Shown: piece by piece, positions 26,639 through 34,941 of the stretch
Numbering within the stretch: position 1 is the stretch's first letter
Layout of the letters: each line of letters starts with the position of its first letter
Source: Alphaproteobacteria bacterium
GTDB taxonomy: Bacteria > Pseudomonadota > Alphaproteobacteria > Rhizobiales > Hyphomicrobiaceae
DNA length: 45,373 bases
NCBI GenBank assembly: GCA_019137195.1
Contig: JAGVSR010000125.1
Coordinates: 1-45,373 of the forward strand
Direction of reading: 5' to 3'
Made by a program: the position numbers and the translations under genes
Notes under the pieces: model-generated
Told to the model about the DNA's origin: nothing
Databases searched by the model: none
What the model saw: only the letters and a program-made list of their open reading frames with translations

Positions 26639-27622
26639 TCAGAGGTGCTCTCCGCCCTGCACCGCCGTGTCGGAGGCGAGTTGGGTCAACGCCCGCCGCA
26701 TCGCCTCCTCGACGCCGGCTTCCGTCATCGCGTGCCCCGCCGCCTCGATCATCTCGAGCCGGCATTGGGGCCAGGCTCGCGCCAGCGCATGGGCCGCTGC
26801 GGGCGGGCAGAGCAGGTCGTAGCGCCCCTGCACGATGATACCGGGAATGCCGGCCAGACGGTGCGCATTGGCGAGAAGCTCGCCCGGCGCGAGGAAGAAG
26901 TGATGGCGCGCGTAATGTGCCTCCAGCACCGCCGTCGGCGGCAAGCGCGACGGCAAGGCCGTCGGATCGGGCAGCCGCGCGCCCGACGGGTTGAGCTCCG
27001 ACAGCGCCCGCTCGTACGCGTTCCAGAGATGTGCCGCAACGCGGCGCACCCCGTCGTCCTCGCCCGTGATGCGCCGCACGTACCCGCTGACCGGATCGCC
27101 GCGCTCCGCCGCAGGCAGCCAGCCGACGAACGCGTGGTGAAGCTCGGGCCGGAAGCGCCGCGGGCCCTCGTCGAATGCCCAGCGCAGCTCGGCGTCGGTG
27201 CCGAGGAAGATGGCCCTGAGCACCATGCCGGCCACATGCTGCGGGTAGGATTCGGCGTAGGCAATGGCCAGCGTCGAGCCCCAGGAGCCGCCGACGATCA
27301 GCATCCTCTCGAAACCGAAATGTATCCGGATCGCCTCGATGTCGGCGACAAGGTGCTGCGTGCTGTTGGCGTGGGTCGAGAGGTAGGGGTGGCTCCGCCC
27401 GGCGCCGCGCTGGTCGAACAGGATGGCGTGAAATCGATCCGGATCGAACAGCCGGCGGTGCCAGTGCTGTGCCCCGCTCCCGGGGCCCCCGTGCAGGAAC
27501 ACGACCGGCACGCCGCCCCGCCGGCCCACCTCCTCCGCGTAGAGCCAATGCCCGTCACCGACCTTGAGCATGATTGCGTCGAGGGGCCGGATCGGTGGCG
27601 AAGGTTCGGGCGGTGCGGTCAT
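26639..27622 (-). CDS. pip: Prolyl aminopeptidase
   Basis: A 327-residue alpha/beta hydrolase of peptidase family S33, removing N-terminal proline from peptides. The oxyanion motif HGGPGSG is at 44-50, DQRGAGRS at 70-77 (diagnostic for prolyl iminopeptidases) and the nucleophile S113 in GGSWGS (111-116). Asp and His are expected in GRYDLLCPP and EAAGHAM, both present. Length and motifs match the monomeric ~315-residue enzymes. It is cytoplasmic. The ATG at 27622 (MTAPPEPSPP) is the only reasonable start. Confidence 0.94.
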   Translation of the reverse strand: MTAPPEPSPPIRPLDAIMLKVGDGHWLYAEEVGRRGGVPVVFLHGGPGSGAQHWHRRLFDPDRFHAILFDQRGAGRSHPYLSTHANSTQHLVADIEAIRIHFGFERMLIVGGSWGSTLAIAYAESYPQHVAGMVLRAIFLGTDAELRWAFDEGPRRFRPELHHAFVGWLPAAERGDPVSGYVRRITGEDDGVRRVAAHLWNAYERALSELNPSGARLPDPTALPSRLPPTAVLEAHYARHHFFLAPGELLANAHRLAGIPGIIVQGRYDLLCPPAAAHALARAWPQCRLEMIEAAGHAMTEAGVEEAMRRALTQLASDTAVQGGEHL

Positions 27623-27758
27623 GGTGGCTCGGACTGCGGTTCTCCGCCATCAGGTAGCGGCCGGGCGTTGCTCTGTCACCTCCCCAAGGCTTGCGCCGTG
27701 GCGCGTTCGGCCGTTATTTGAAGTCAGAAGAGAATTGTGTCCACCGTCGGAGACAGCC

Positions 27759-28058
27759 GTGTCGCCCCACGCTCTTGCCGCTCTCGTCATGCTTGCAGGC
27801 CTCGTCTCGTCCGCTCTGCCCGCGATCGCCGATCCCGTGTGCAGCCAGGCCGCCGTCTCGTCCCAGGGCGAGCCGGCCCGGTTCGAATGGCTTGCCAAGA
27901 CCAAGGCCCGGGCCAATTGGCGCGCCAAGGTGCGAGCATTGAGCGAGCTCGGTCCGGACTACGCCAACTGGAACATCGCCGCCGAGCGCTCGGAAATCTG
28001 CTCGGACGGTCCCGACGGCGTCACCTGCCTCTTCACGGGCACCCCATGTAAGAAATAA
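27759..28058 (+). CDS. Small secreted protein of unknown function
   Basis: A 99-residue exported protein starting at GTG 27759. GGAG lies 6 bases upstream and the first 25 residues form a signal peptide (LAALVMLAGLVSSALPAIADP). The mature part carries WLAKTKARANWRAKVRALSELG and a C-terminal cysteine set (EICSDGPDGVTCLFTGTPCKK), giving four cysteines with the one in PVCSQ. No family is recognised. An open frame extends upstream to 27564, but those residues overlap the pip promoter region and lack protein-like pattern. Confidence 0.65.
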   Translation: MSPHALAALVMLAGLVSSALPAIADPVCSQAAVSSQGEPARFEWLAKTKARANWRAKVRALSELGPDYANWNIAAERSEICSDGPDGVTCLFTGTPCKK

Positions 28059-28122
28059 GCGGCTGATTCCATTGAGGTACCGAGCCCTCCGGCCACACGC
28101 ACTGCCGACGGGTGCATGGTTC

Positions 28123-28152
28123 AGCGGGCCGGACACCGCTCGCAATTTTTTT
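28123..28152 (+). terminator. Short hairpin with T7 tract
   Basis: AGCGG (28123-28127) pairs with CCGCT (28136-28140) and is followed after 5 bases by seven consecutive T residues (28146-28152), rare in this GC-rich DNA. It lies 64 bases after the stop of the small secreted protein gene and before the sigma factor gene, separating the two. The stem is short and the gap before the Ts reduces confidence. Confidence 0.4.
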
Positions 28153-28285
28153 GACCCGCCCCAAGGAAATCGCAATCACCGCCGTCCAATGCCTCAGACC
28201 GCCGCCGTGCGATCGGCTCCACGCATAGCGAATGCGCGGCCGTCTCATCGTTAGGAGAGTGGCGCGTGCCAAGCAGGTCGACCAC

Positions 28286-28825
28286 ATGAGGGACGGCAGC
28301 GGAAACGACTGGGTGCAAAGGGCGGCGGCGGGCGACCGCGCGGCCTTTGCAGCGCTGGTCGAGGAGAACTATGACCGCGTGTTCCGTCTCGCCTGGCGCT
28401 GGTCTGGATCGCGGCAGCGCGCCGAGGACATCGCCCAGGACGTGGTCGTCAAGCTCGCCACCGCCATCCGCTCGTTCCGGGGCGACTGCGAGCTCTCGAC
28501 CTGGATTTACCGCATCGCCTTCACGACCACGACCGATCACCTCCGCGCGAGCCAAAGAGTTACCCCGCTCTCGCCGTCCAATGTGATGATGCTGGTCGAC
28601 GCCCCTGCGAACACGACGCCCGAGAGCGAGGTCATCGGACGAGAGCTTTGGGACGCAGTGCGCGCCCTTCCCGACCAACAGCGCGACGCCGTGCTGCTCG
28701 TCTACGGCGAGGACCTGACGCACGGCGAGGCGGCCGCCGTCATGGGTTGCTCCGAGAAGACCGTCTCGTGGCACCTGCACGAGGCCAGAAACCGCCTCAG
28801 GACGAGACTGGAGGCGATAGGATGA
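28286..28825 (+). CDS. ECF-type RNA polymerase sigma factor
   Basis: A 179-residue sigma-70 family protein with only regions 2 and 4, typical of extracytoplasmic function sigma factors. Region 2 covers residues about 15-82 (AFAALVEENYDRVFRLAWRW, then AEDIAQDVVVKLATAIRSF and STWIYRIAFTTTTDHLR). Region 4 covers about 118-172, with the helix-turn-helix LTHGEAAAVMGCSEKTVSWHLHEAR. The start is uncertain: ATG 28286 begins the conserved part but lacks a strong ribosome-binding site, while an AGGAG lies at 28253-28257. No ChrR-like or zinc-binding anti-sigma gene adjoins it; the next gene is a membrane-anchored VWA/DUF3520 protein, 163 bp downstream, which may control it. Confidence 0.93.
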   Translation: MRDGSGNDWVQRAAAGDRAAFAALVEENYDRVFRLAWRWSGSRQRAEDIAQDVVVKLATAIRSFRGDCELSTWIYRIAFTTTTDHLRASQRVTPLSPSNVMMLVDAPANTTPESEVIGRELWDAVRALPDQQRDAVLLVYGEDLTHGEAAAVMGCSEKTVSWHLHEARNRLRTRLEAIG

Positions 28826-28988
28826 AGAGCTGGAACTGTTCCCCTTCCCCCAGCGTCGCGAAGCGACGAGGAAAATGGTGCGAGGAGCGGTCTGGGGCGG
28901 AGAGAAGCCCCGAGCCGAGCCACACAGGTTTCACCGCTCCCCAACCCTCCGCCACAAGGGGAAACGACCCTCAATCGAGTGACACGAG
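28826..28988. other. Spacer between sigma factor and VWA genes, rich in small hairpins
   Basis: 163 bp with CGTCGC-gaa-GCGACG (perfect 6-bp stem), GGGGC-ggagagaa-GCCCC and C/G-rich runs, ending in a weak ribosome-binding site before the VWA gene. It resembles an inserted intergenic palindromic element more than a promoter. It would shape expression of the VWA protein relative to the sigma factor. Confidence 0.4.
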
Positions 28989-31535
28989 ATGACCGAACGC
29001 GACTTGACATCGCTGAAGGATCTCACGGTGCCCGCGGCGAGCGCGGACGCCAAGCGGAAAGCTCTGGCCGCGGCACTCGAGGCGTTCGATGCCGCCACCT
29101 CTACGGCAACGGCCTGCGCAGATACCGCGCCGGGCCGCGATGAGACGGTCGCGCCGGATGACAGGAATGTAACCCAAGGAAGCGGGACGGCCGGCCGTCC
29201 TATCTCCGCATCGCATGGGGCGATGAGGAGAAGGTTCATGACGTTCACCCGAACGCATTACATGATGGCCGCATCGGTCGCAGCGCTCGTCGTCGCTGCG
29301 CCGCTGGCGTTTCAGATGACGCGCGGCAGCTTCGCGCCGGCCGAGATCGCGAGCAGCTTGTCCGGCTCGTACGGCGAGTCCGCCAAGCCGGCCGTCATTG
29401 CACATCTCGACGACAAGCTCGTGCCTCCTCAGCCCTCGGGTGACGGCACGCTCGCCAAGAGCAAGGACACCGCCGCCGCGGAAAAGTCCGCCAAGCTCGA
29501 CGAGGCCAGGAAGGCCGAGCGGCGGGCATCCGAAACCGAGCCCGCACCCACCGACGCCGACACGTCGCTCGCCGATACGCGCATCGCGCCGCCCTTCGCC
29601 GTCGACACGAAAGACATGGCAATGCGCGGCGACGACCCTGGCCAATGGCATGGCGGTCCTCCGAGAGAAGGCGGTCTGATGGAGGGTCCACGACCGAACT
29701 TGGGCAACCTCGACGGCCAGATCGGCAGCGGCACGTCAAAGACCCTCGGGTCCGCACCAGCGGCGACGCCGCCGGCTCCACCCGTGGTCACAGCCGAGCC
29801 GCAGGCGCCCGCCATCGGCCGCATTGTCGCTGGCACACCTCAGGACAAGCTAGGCGACGTCAGCGTGGCGTCAGCGGAGCCGCCTGCCAAGCCGGCCGCA
29901 CCGGTCGCGGGCCTCGGCGCTGCCGACCTCAACGCCGCCACCGGCGGCCGAATGCTCAACGAGCAGAGCCGCATCGCCGGAACCGACGCCAGAAACCGCT
30001 CCGAGAGCATCGCGCCCGGCTACAACCCCTATGCCCAGATGGACGAGGCCGAGCGCCAAAAGCAAATCGTCGAGCAGGAGTTCCACGACAAGTTCGAGGC
30101 CAAGGAGCAGAGCCCCATCAAGCAAGTGGCAGCCGAGCCCGTCTCGACCTTTTCGACCGACGTCGACACCGCCTCCTACGCCTTTGTGCGCCGTGCTCTG
30201 AACGAAGGGCGCCTGCCGCCGAAGGATGCGGTTCGCGTCGAGGAGTTGATCAACTACTTCCCGTACGCCTACCCGAGGCCGGAATCGGCCGAGACGCCGT
30301 TCCAGCCGACCGTCACCGTCATGCCGAGCCCGTGGAATCCCGCGAACCAGCTCGTCCACATCGGCATCAAGGGCTACGACGTGACGCCGGTCGAGCGCCC
30401 GCGCGCCAATCTCGTGTTCCTGATCGACGTCTCGGGCTCGATGACGCCGCCCGACAAGCTGCCGCTCGTCAAAAACGCTTTCCGTATGCTCCTCGACGAG
30501 CTGAAAGCCGACGACACGGTCGCTATCGTGACCTACGCCTCGGGCTCTGGCGTAGCACTCGAGCCGACCAGGGTGTCCGACAAGGCGAGGATCCGCGCCG
30601 CCATCGACAAGCTCGGCGCTGGAGGCTCGACCGCCGGTGCGGAGGGCATCCAGGATGCCTATCGCCTCGCCGAGGAGAATTTCGACAAGGCGGCCGTAAA
30701 CCGGGTCATTCTTGCCACCGATGGCGACTTCAACGTCGGCGTCACCAACGAGGACGAGTTGAAGGGGCTCATCGAGCGGAAGCGCGAGAAGGGCATCTTC
30801 CTCTCCGTCCTCGGCGTCGGCGAGGGCAACTACAACGACGCGCTGATGCAGACGCTCGCTCAGCACGGCAACGGCACTGCGGCCTACGTCGACACGCTCA
30901 ACGAGGCCCGCAAGGTCTTGGTCGACGAGGCCTCGTCGACGCTCTTCACCATCGCCAAGGACGTCAAAGTGCAGATCGAGTGGAACCCGGCCCGCGTGTC
31001 GGAGTACCGCCTCATCGGCTACGAGACCCGCGCCCTCCGCCGCGAGGACTTCAACAACGATCGCGTCGATGCCGGCGACATCGGCTCGGGCCACACGGTG
31101 ACCGCCATCTACGAGGTGACGCCGGTCGGCGCACAGCCGATGGTCGACGAGCTACGCTACGGCAACGGACAGAGGACGGCCGCGGCCATCGAGCCGAAAC
31201 CGCAGGGGCTCACAACCGCGTCCGACGCCACCGACCGCGAGCTCGCCTTTCTGAAGCTCCGCTACAAGCTGCCCAAAGAGGATGCCTCGAAGCTCGTCTC
31301 GCTGCCGATCACGGCACCCCTCGGCGAGAGCCGCGCGCCTGCGGCCTGGAACGAGGCTCGCTTCTCGGTCGCCGTCGCCGCCTTCGGCCAGCTTTTGAAG
31401 GGCTCGCCCTACCTCAAGAACTATACCTACGACGACGTGCTCGAGCTTGCCCGCGCGACGAAAGGCGACGACCCCTATGGCTACCGGGGAGAGTTCCTGA
31501 ACCTCGTGCGTCTCGCCAAGAGCGCGCGTCCGTAA
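28989..31535 (+). CDS. Membrane-anchored VWA protein with DUF3520 (YfbK-like)
   Basis: An 848-residue protein. Residues 1-85 are a charged, Ala-rich cytoplasmic segment starting MTERDLTSLKDLTVPAASAD. A transmembrane helix is at about 91-109 (YMMAASVAALVVAAPLAF) preceded by RRR, so the rest faces the periplasm. A long Ala/Pro/Asp linker is followed by a YfbK-type N-terminal domain (about 370-460: VSTFSTDVDTASYAFVRRAL), a von Willebrand A domain with an intact MIDAS (DVSGSM, 480-485) and a C-terminal DUF3520 (about 665-845). VWA domains bind protein partners through a metal ion. Its position after an ECF sigma gene and the cytoplasmic N-terminal segment suggest a membrane anti-sigma role, but no known anti-sigma motif such as HxxxCxxC is present. 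The ATG at 28989 is the first of the frame. Confidence 0.88.
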   Translation: MTERDLTSLKDLTVPAASADAKRKALAAALEAFDAATSTATACADTAPGRDETVAPDDRNVTQGSGTAGRPISASHGAMRRRFMTFTRTHYMMAASVAALVVAAPLAFQMTRGSFAPAEIASSLSGSYGESAKPAVIAHLDDKLVPPQPSGDGTLAKSKDTAAAEKSAKLDEARKAERRASETEPAPTDADTSLADTRIAPPFAVDTKDMAMRGDDPGQWHGGPPREGGLMEGPRPNLGNLDGQIGSGTSKTLGSAPAATPPAPPVVTAEPQAPAIGRIVAGTPQDKLGDVSVASAEPPAKPAAPVAGLGAADLNAATGGRMLNEQSRIAGTDARNRSESIAPGYNPYAQMDEAERQKQIVEQEFHDKFEAKEQSPIKQVAAEPVSTFSTDVDTASYAFVRRALNEGRLPPKDAVRVEELINYFPYAYPRPESAETPFQPTVTVMPSPWNPANQLVHIGIKGYDVTPVERPRANLVFLIDVSGSMTPPDKLPLVKNAFRMLLDELKADDTVAIVTYASGSGVALEPTRVSDKARIRAAIDKLGAGGSTAGAEGIQDAYRLAEENFDKAAVNRVILATDGDFNVGVTNEDELKGLIERKREKGIFLSVLGVGEGNYNDALMQTLAQHGNGTAAYVDTLNEARKVLVDEASSTLFTIAKDVKVQIEWNPARVSEYRLIGYETRALRREDFNNDRVDAGDIGSGHTVTAIYEVTPVGAQPMVDELRYGNGQRTAAAIEPKPQGLTTASDATDRELAFLKLRYKLPKEDASKLVSLPITAPLGESRAPAAWNEARFSVAVAAFGQLLKGSPYLKNYTYDDVLELARATKGDDPYGYRGEFLNLVRLAKSARP

Positions 31536-31540
31536 TGGCG

Positions 31541-31574
31541 GAGAGGTGTCAGACCTCTGGTCTGACACCTTTCT
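31541..31574 (+). terminator. Perfect 11-bp hairpin after the VWA gene
   Basis: GGTGTCAGACC-tct-GGTCTGACACC is a perfect 11-bp stem with a 3-base loop (31545-31569), followed by TTTCTC and flanked by GAGA/TCTC that extends the pairing. It begins 10 bases after the VWA stop codon. Size and position fit an intrinsic terminator with a weak T-tract; the tight palindrome could instead be a copy of a repeated element. Confidence 0.65.
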
Positions 31575-31720
31575 CGCTGCGCCTCAGCCCGGTTCGCACA
31601 AATAGGGATCGGGATCGTCTGAGCCCTGCCGGCGCAAGCGATCAGAGACTGTAGCCCGAGCTGCGACATCTCGGCCCCGGGGCCGGAACGTTAAGGCGAA
31701 AGCCCCGCTGCCAGGCCCTT

Positions 31721-31736
31721 TTAAGACTCTGTTAAC
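31721..31736 (+). promoter_or_regulatory. CtrA-type box upstream of the amidase gene
   Basis: TTAA-GACTCTG-TTAAC matches the CtrA consensus TTAA-N7-TTAAC exactly. TTAA is rare in this GC-rich DNA and the site lies 113 bases before the amidase start in a 313-bp non-coding region. CtrA is the alphaproteobacterial cell-cycle regulator, so this suggests timing of cell separation. A second TTAA (31691-31694) lies upstream. Whether the site is bound is unknown. Confidence 0.55.
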
Positions 31737-31848
31737 GTTTCCAACTCCATAACAATGCCGGACGAAGTCCCGAAAGATGCCATCTTCCTGGGCTTCACCT
31801 AAGACTTTCCCGAGTTGGATCTGTACTGCGTAGACGGGGGTCGAGACG

Positions 31849-33123
31849 ATGGCACTCATTTGGGGCCGGCCGCGAAGGCTGGCCGTCACGACGCTGGCCG
31901 CTATGCTCGCGCTCAATTGCGCGGTCGCCTATGCTGAGTCTGGGTCCTCTAGCGAGGCCGGCGGTACCTCCACGAGCCTAGCTCCGACCCGCTTCGTGAT
32001 CGGTCTCGAGAAGGCGGCCGACTTCGAGATCCAGACCCTCTCCAACCCCAACCGCGTCATCGTCGACCTGCCAGAAATGAAGCTGCAGCTGCCGCCCGCC
32101 ACCGGCGGCAAGCCTGTAGGTCTCGTCAGCGACTTCCGCGCCGGCCAGTCGGCTCCCGGCAGGTCCCGCGTCATCATCGACGTCACCGGCCCGGTCGTGG
32201 TCAAGAGCAAGACCATCCAAAATGGCACCGCCGGCACTAGCCCGCACCTCGCGATCGAGCTCCTTCCGGCGGCGGCAGCGGACGCCAAGACCGTCAAGAA
32301 AGCCGCTTTCAAAATCGCACCCTCCGGCCTCGGCGCCAGCGGTATCCAGCCTCCGTCCCCGCGTGAGGCCCTGCGCCCTTCGGTCCTCGCCGCCAGAAGC
32401 TTCAAGCCCGTCATCGTCATCGACCCCGGCCACGGAGGCCACGATTCGGGAGCAACCAAGAACGGCACCATCGAGAAGGACGTCGTGCTCGCCTTCTCCA
32501 AGGTGCTCGCCAAGAAGCTCGAGGAGACCGGTCGCTATCGCGTGGTGATGACCCGCGACACCGATGTCTTCATCCCACTCGGAGAACGTCTCGAGATCGC
32601 CGAGAAGGCCAACGCCACGCTGTTCATGGCCGTCCACGCCGACTACGCCCAGAACAAGGCCCGCGGCGCCACCATCTTCTCCCTTCGCGACAGCCAGGCC
32701 AAGGCGCTCGAAGGCTCGGCCAAGCGCGAGGTCGCGGATCGTGCCCTCTCCACCGCCGAGGCGGAGAGGATCAAGAAGACGGGCGGGGCGGAGGATGACG
32801 TCGACACCGTCAAGAGCATCCTCGGCGATCTTGCCCAGCGCGAGGTCGATACCACCAAGGAACGCACGAACCTCTTCACCCGCGCCGTGGTGGAGTTCAT
32901 GGGCGAGACTACCAACCTGCGCGACGAGCCGGAGCAGCAGGCGGGGTTCCGGGTGCTCAAGACGGCGAAGTTCCCTTCGGTCCTGATCGAGCTCGCGTAC
33001 GTGACCAACAAGGAAGACGCCGCACAGCTCAATTCGGATGCCTGGCGCCAGAAGGTCGCCGACAGCATCCGCTCCGCGATCGACACCTACTACTCGCAGC
33101 AGGTGGCCCGCCTGCCCATGTGA
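31849..33123 (+). CDS. N-acetylmuramoyl-L-alanine amidase, AMIN + amidase_3
   Basis: A 424-residue exported cell-wall hydrolase cutting the amide bond between MurNAc and L-Ala, used in daughter-cell separation. The leader spans residues 1-29 (LAVTTLAAMLALNCAVAYAE). An AMIN domain (about 47-135, FVIGLEKAADFEIQTLSNPNRVIVDLP) targets peptidoglycan or the divisome. The amidase_3 domain starts at about 187: zinc ligands H195 (DPGHGGHDSG), E209 and H263 (MAVHAD), and catalytic E381 (LIELAYVTN). All are present, so it should be active, perhaps under autoinhibition relieved by an EnvC/NlpD-like activator not in this window. Start ATG 31849; a CtrA-type box is upstream. Confidence 0.95.
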   Translation: MALIWGRPRRLAVTTLAAMLALNCAVAYAESGSSSEAGGTSTSLAPTRFVIGLEKAADFEIQTLSNPNRVIVDLPEMKLQLPPATGGKPVGLVSDFRAGQSAPGRSRVIIDVTGPVVVKSKTIQNGTAGTSPHLAIELLPAAAADAKTVKKAAFKIAPSGLGASGIQPPSPREALRPSVLAARSFKPVIVIDPGHGGHDSGATKNGTIEKDVVLAFSKVLAKKLEETGRYRVVMTRDTDVFIPLGERLEIAEKANATLFMAVHADYAQNKARGATIFSLRDSQAKALEGSAKREVADRALSTAEAERIKKTGGAEDDVDTVKSILGDLAQREVDTTKERTNLFTRAVVEFMGETTNLRDEPEQQAGFRVLKTAKFPSVLIELAYVTNKEDAAQLNSDAWRQKVADSIRSAIDTYYSQQVARLPM

Positions 33124-33265
33124 AGGCCGGAGAGCCTCATTATCCACGAATTTGAACAAGCTCTCTCTCGAAAGAGCCCCAGGTTAACCACGTCGCTTTA
33201 GACGCAAGTAATCCGGGTTCACCACAATGCGCCCCAGCGAGCTTGGCTCTAGGGGCAGGTTGTTC

Positions 33266-34672
33266 ATGCATTCATCCCTTCTCGGGTACGTCCGGCAGCG
33301 TACGGCACACTTTGCCGCCGACCGAAACGGTGCCGTCGCGGTCATATTCGGCCTCAGCCTCATGGTTTTGCTGGTGGCCGCCGGCGCGGCCATCGACTTC
33401 ACCCGCGCCGTCAGCGTCAAGACTCAGATGCAGAACGACCTCGACGCGGCCGTGCTCGGCACGGCGGTAGAGCTCAGAGATGCCAACATCGACCTCAACG
33501 CCGTCGGCAAGCGGTTCTTCACGACCAACTGGAGGACCGAGCACGGCGTCGACAAGGTTGAGGTCAATCTGGCCAAGACAGCGAACAACGATGGGATCAC
33601 CGCCACCGCAACGGCCAAGGTCGATACACTGTTGATGCGGCTGCTCGGAATGTCGACGATCGATATCAACGCCCAGTCGAAAGTGCTCACCGCCTCTCAG
33701 CACGCGGAGATCGCACTCGTGCTCGACACCACCGGCTCCATGGCAGGTGCAAAACTCGACGCCCTCAAGAACGCAGCCAAGGCCCTTGTCGAGACTGTCT
33801 ACACGGACCCCAAGGCGGCCGACATGATCAACGTGTCGATCGTGCCGTTCGCACAGTACGTCAACGTGGGCATTGGAAACCGCAACCAGGCCTGGATGTC
33901 GGTGCCGGCGGATTCCTCTACGGTCCAGCAGTCCTGCGGCAACTACTCCGACGTGATTGGAACCTCCAACTGCCGCATGGAGACCTTCACCGGCTACAAC
34001 GACGGCACGCCCTACACCTATCAGTCCCAGGTCTGCGACTACCAGTACGGTCCGCCGGTCTACAAATGCTTCGACTACACCGAAACCTACACCTGGTCCG
34101 GTTGCGCCGGCTCGCGCGACTATCCCCTCGACACTCGCGACGAGACTTGGAGCGTACCCGTTCCCGGCATCATGAACGCCGCCTGCGGCGCGCCAGTGAC
34201 GCCGCTCGTGAACGACAAGACGGCGCTCAACAGCCAGATCGACGACCTCATCGCTGTCGGCGAGACGTACATCCCGGCCGGCCTGTTCTGGGGCTGGACG
34301 ACGCTGTCCAAGGACGCACCCTACCCCGAGGCGCACGACTACGGCGAGGTCATCGACGGCAAGGAGGTGCGCAAGATCCTGGTTCTGATGACGGACGGCG
34401 TCAACACGCTGTCGCCGACCTATCCGAGCCACAACCGGACGGATACGGCGCAGTCCAACGCGCTCACCGCCGAGCTCTGCACCAACATCAAGGGCAAGGG
34501 AATCACGATCTACACCGTGGCCTTCGACGTCGCCGACAATGCCACCAAGAACATGCTCGAATCCTGCGCAACGTCGAGCGCGGACTTTTTTGACGCATCG
34601 GGTGCCGCCGAGCTCAAGGTCGCCTTCGAAAGCATCGCCAAGAACCTTTCGCCGCTGCGCCTCAGCGAGTGA
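33266..34672 (+). CDS. TadG-like Flp pilus assembly protein with VWA domain
   Basis: A 468-residue envelope protein. Residues about 14-45 are the Tad/TadE-like N-terminus (FAADRNGAVAVIFGLSLMVL, one membrane helix 23-43). A VWA-like domain starts with LVLDTTGSM (154-159 MIDAS-like) and ends ILVLMTDGVNT. The Tad family builds Flp pili; TadG anchors the system in the envelope. Between the halves of the VWA domain, residues about 220-300 are an insert rich in Cys, Tyr and Gly (SCGNYSD, VCDYQYGPPVYKCFDY, CAGSRD, NAACGAP). No other tad/cpa gene is in the window. I prefer the ATG at 33266, preceded by GGGGCAGG; an ATG at 33227 adds 13 residues. Confidence 0.85.
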   Translation: MHSSLLGYVRQRTAHFAADRNGAVAVIFGLSLMVLLVAAGAAIDFTRAVSVKTQMQNDLDAAVLGTAVELRDANIDLNAVGKRFFTTNWRTEHGVDKVEVNLAKTANNDGITATATAKVDTLLMRLLGMSTIDINAQSKVLTASQHAEIALVLDTTGSMAGAKLDALKNAAKALVETVYTDPKAADMINVSIVPFAQYVNVGIGNRNQAWMSVPADSSTVQQSCGNYSDVIGTSNCRMETFTGYNDGTPYTYQSQVCDYQYGPPVYKCFDYTETYTWSGCAGSRDYPLDTRDETWSVPVPGIMNAACGAPVTPLVNDKTALNSQIDDLIAVGETYIPAGLFWGWTTLSKDAPYPEAHDYGEVIDGKEVRKILVLMTDGVNTLSPTYPSHNRTDTAQSNALTAELCTNIKGKGITIYTVAFDVADNATKNMLESCATSSADFFDASGAAELKVAFESIAKNLSPLRLSE

Positions 34673-34723
34673 GCATGCAGCGAACCCGGCCCGCTGGACC
34701 GGCCGCACGCGTGCAGTAAACAC

Positions 34724-34751
34724 GAAGGCCGGTCTCAGGGGACCGGCCTTC
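34724..34751 (+). terminator. Perfect 11-bp hairpin after the TadG-like gene
   Basis: GAAGGCCGGTC-tcaggg-GACCGGCCTTC has an 11-bp perfect stem and a 6-base loop, 51 bases after the TadG-like stop codon. Only two T residues follow, so termination may need Rho, but the strength of the stem makes a terminator likely. Confidence 0.6.
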
Positions 34752-34803
34752 TTGCATGTCGTGGCCTGCACTCTGGATCGCACCCCGGCAGGCAATGGCG
34801 GAG

Positions 34804-34941
34804 CTAGAGCATACTTGGGGGAAGAGGAGGTTTGATCAGCCAGAGCAGGCGGTCCCTCCAGTTGAAGGCCGGACCCGTCGCGGCGCAGGTTTGCCGCGCG
34901 TGACGTGCCGCGTGCCGGGATGGACTGTCGTGCTTCAGCAT
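34804..34941 (-). CDS. Possible 45-residue small protein
   Basis: Begins at ATG 34941 with GGAG 6 bases upstream. The sequence is basic with many His and Arg in its first half and ends in FNWRDRLLWLIKPPLPPSML, an aromatic, hydrophobic motif more protein-like than surrounding frames. No family is recognised. It may be a chance frame; the neat ribosome-binding site is the main support. Confidence 0.3.
   Translation of the reverse strand: MLKHDSPSRHAARHARQTCAATGPAFNWRDRLLWLIKPPLPPSML

Noticed and set aside
28155-28190. GGAAAT...GTCCAA, possible ECF-type autoregulatory promoter before the sigma gene
   Set aside because: The spacing between the motifs does not fit the usual 15-17 bases, so I did not list it.
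33140-33148. TTATCCACG, one mismatch from a DnaA box
   Set aside because: A single near match, no cluster of boxes and no origin-type genes; expected by chance.
33182-33189. GGTTAACC palindrome between amidase and TadG-like genes
   Set aside because: Only 8 bp and no second TTAA at the 7-base spacing; not a CtrA box.
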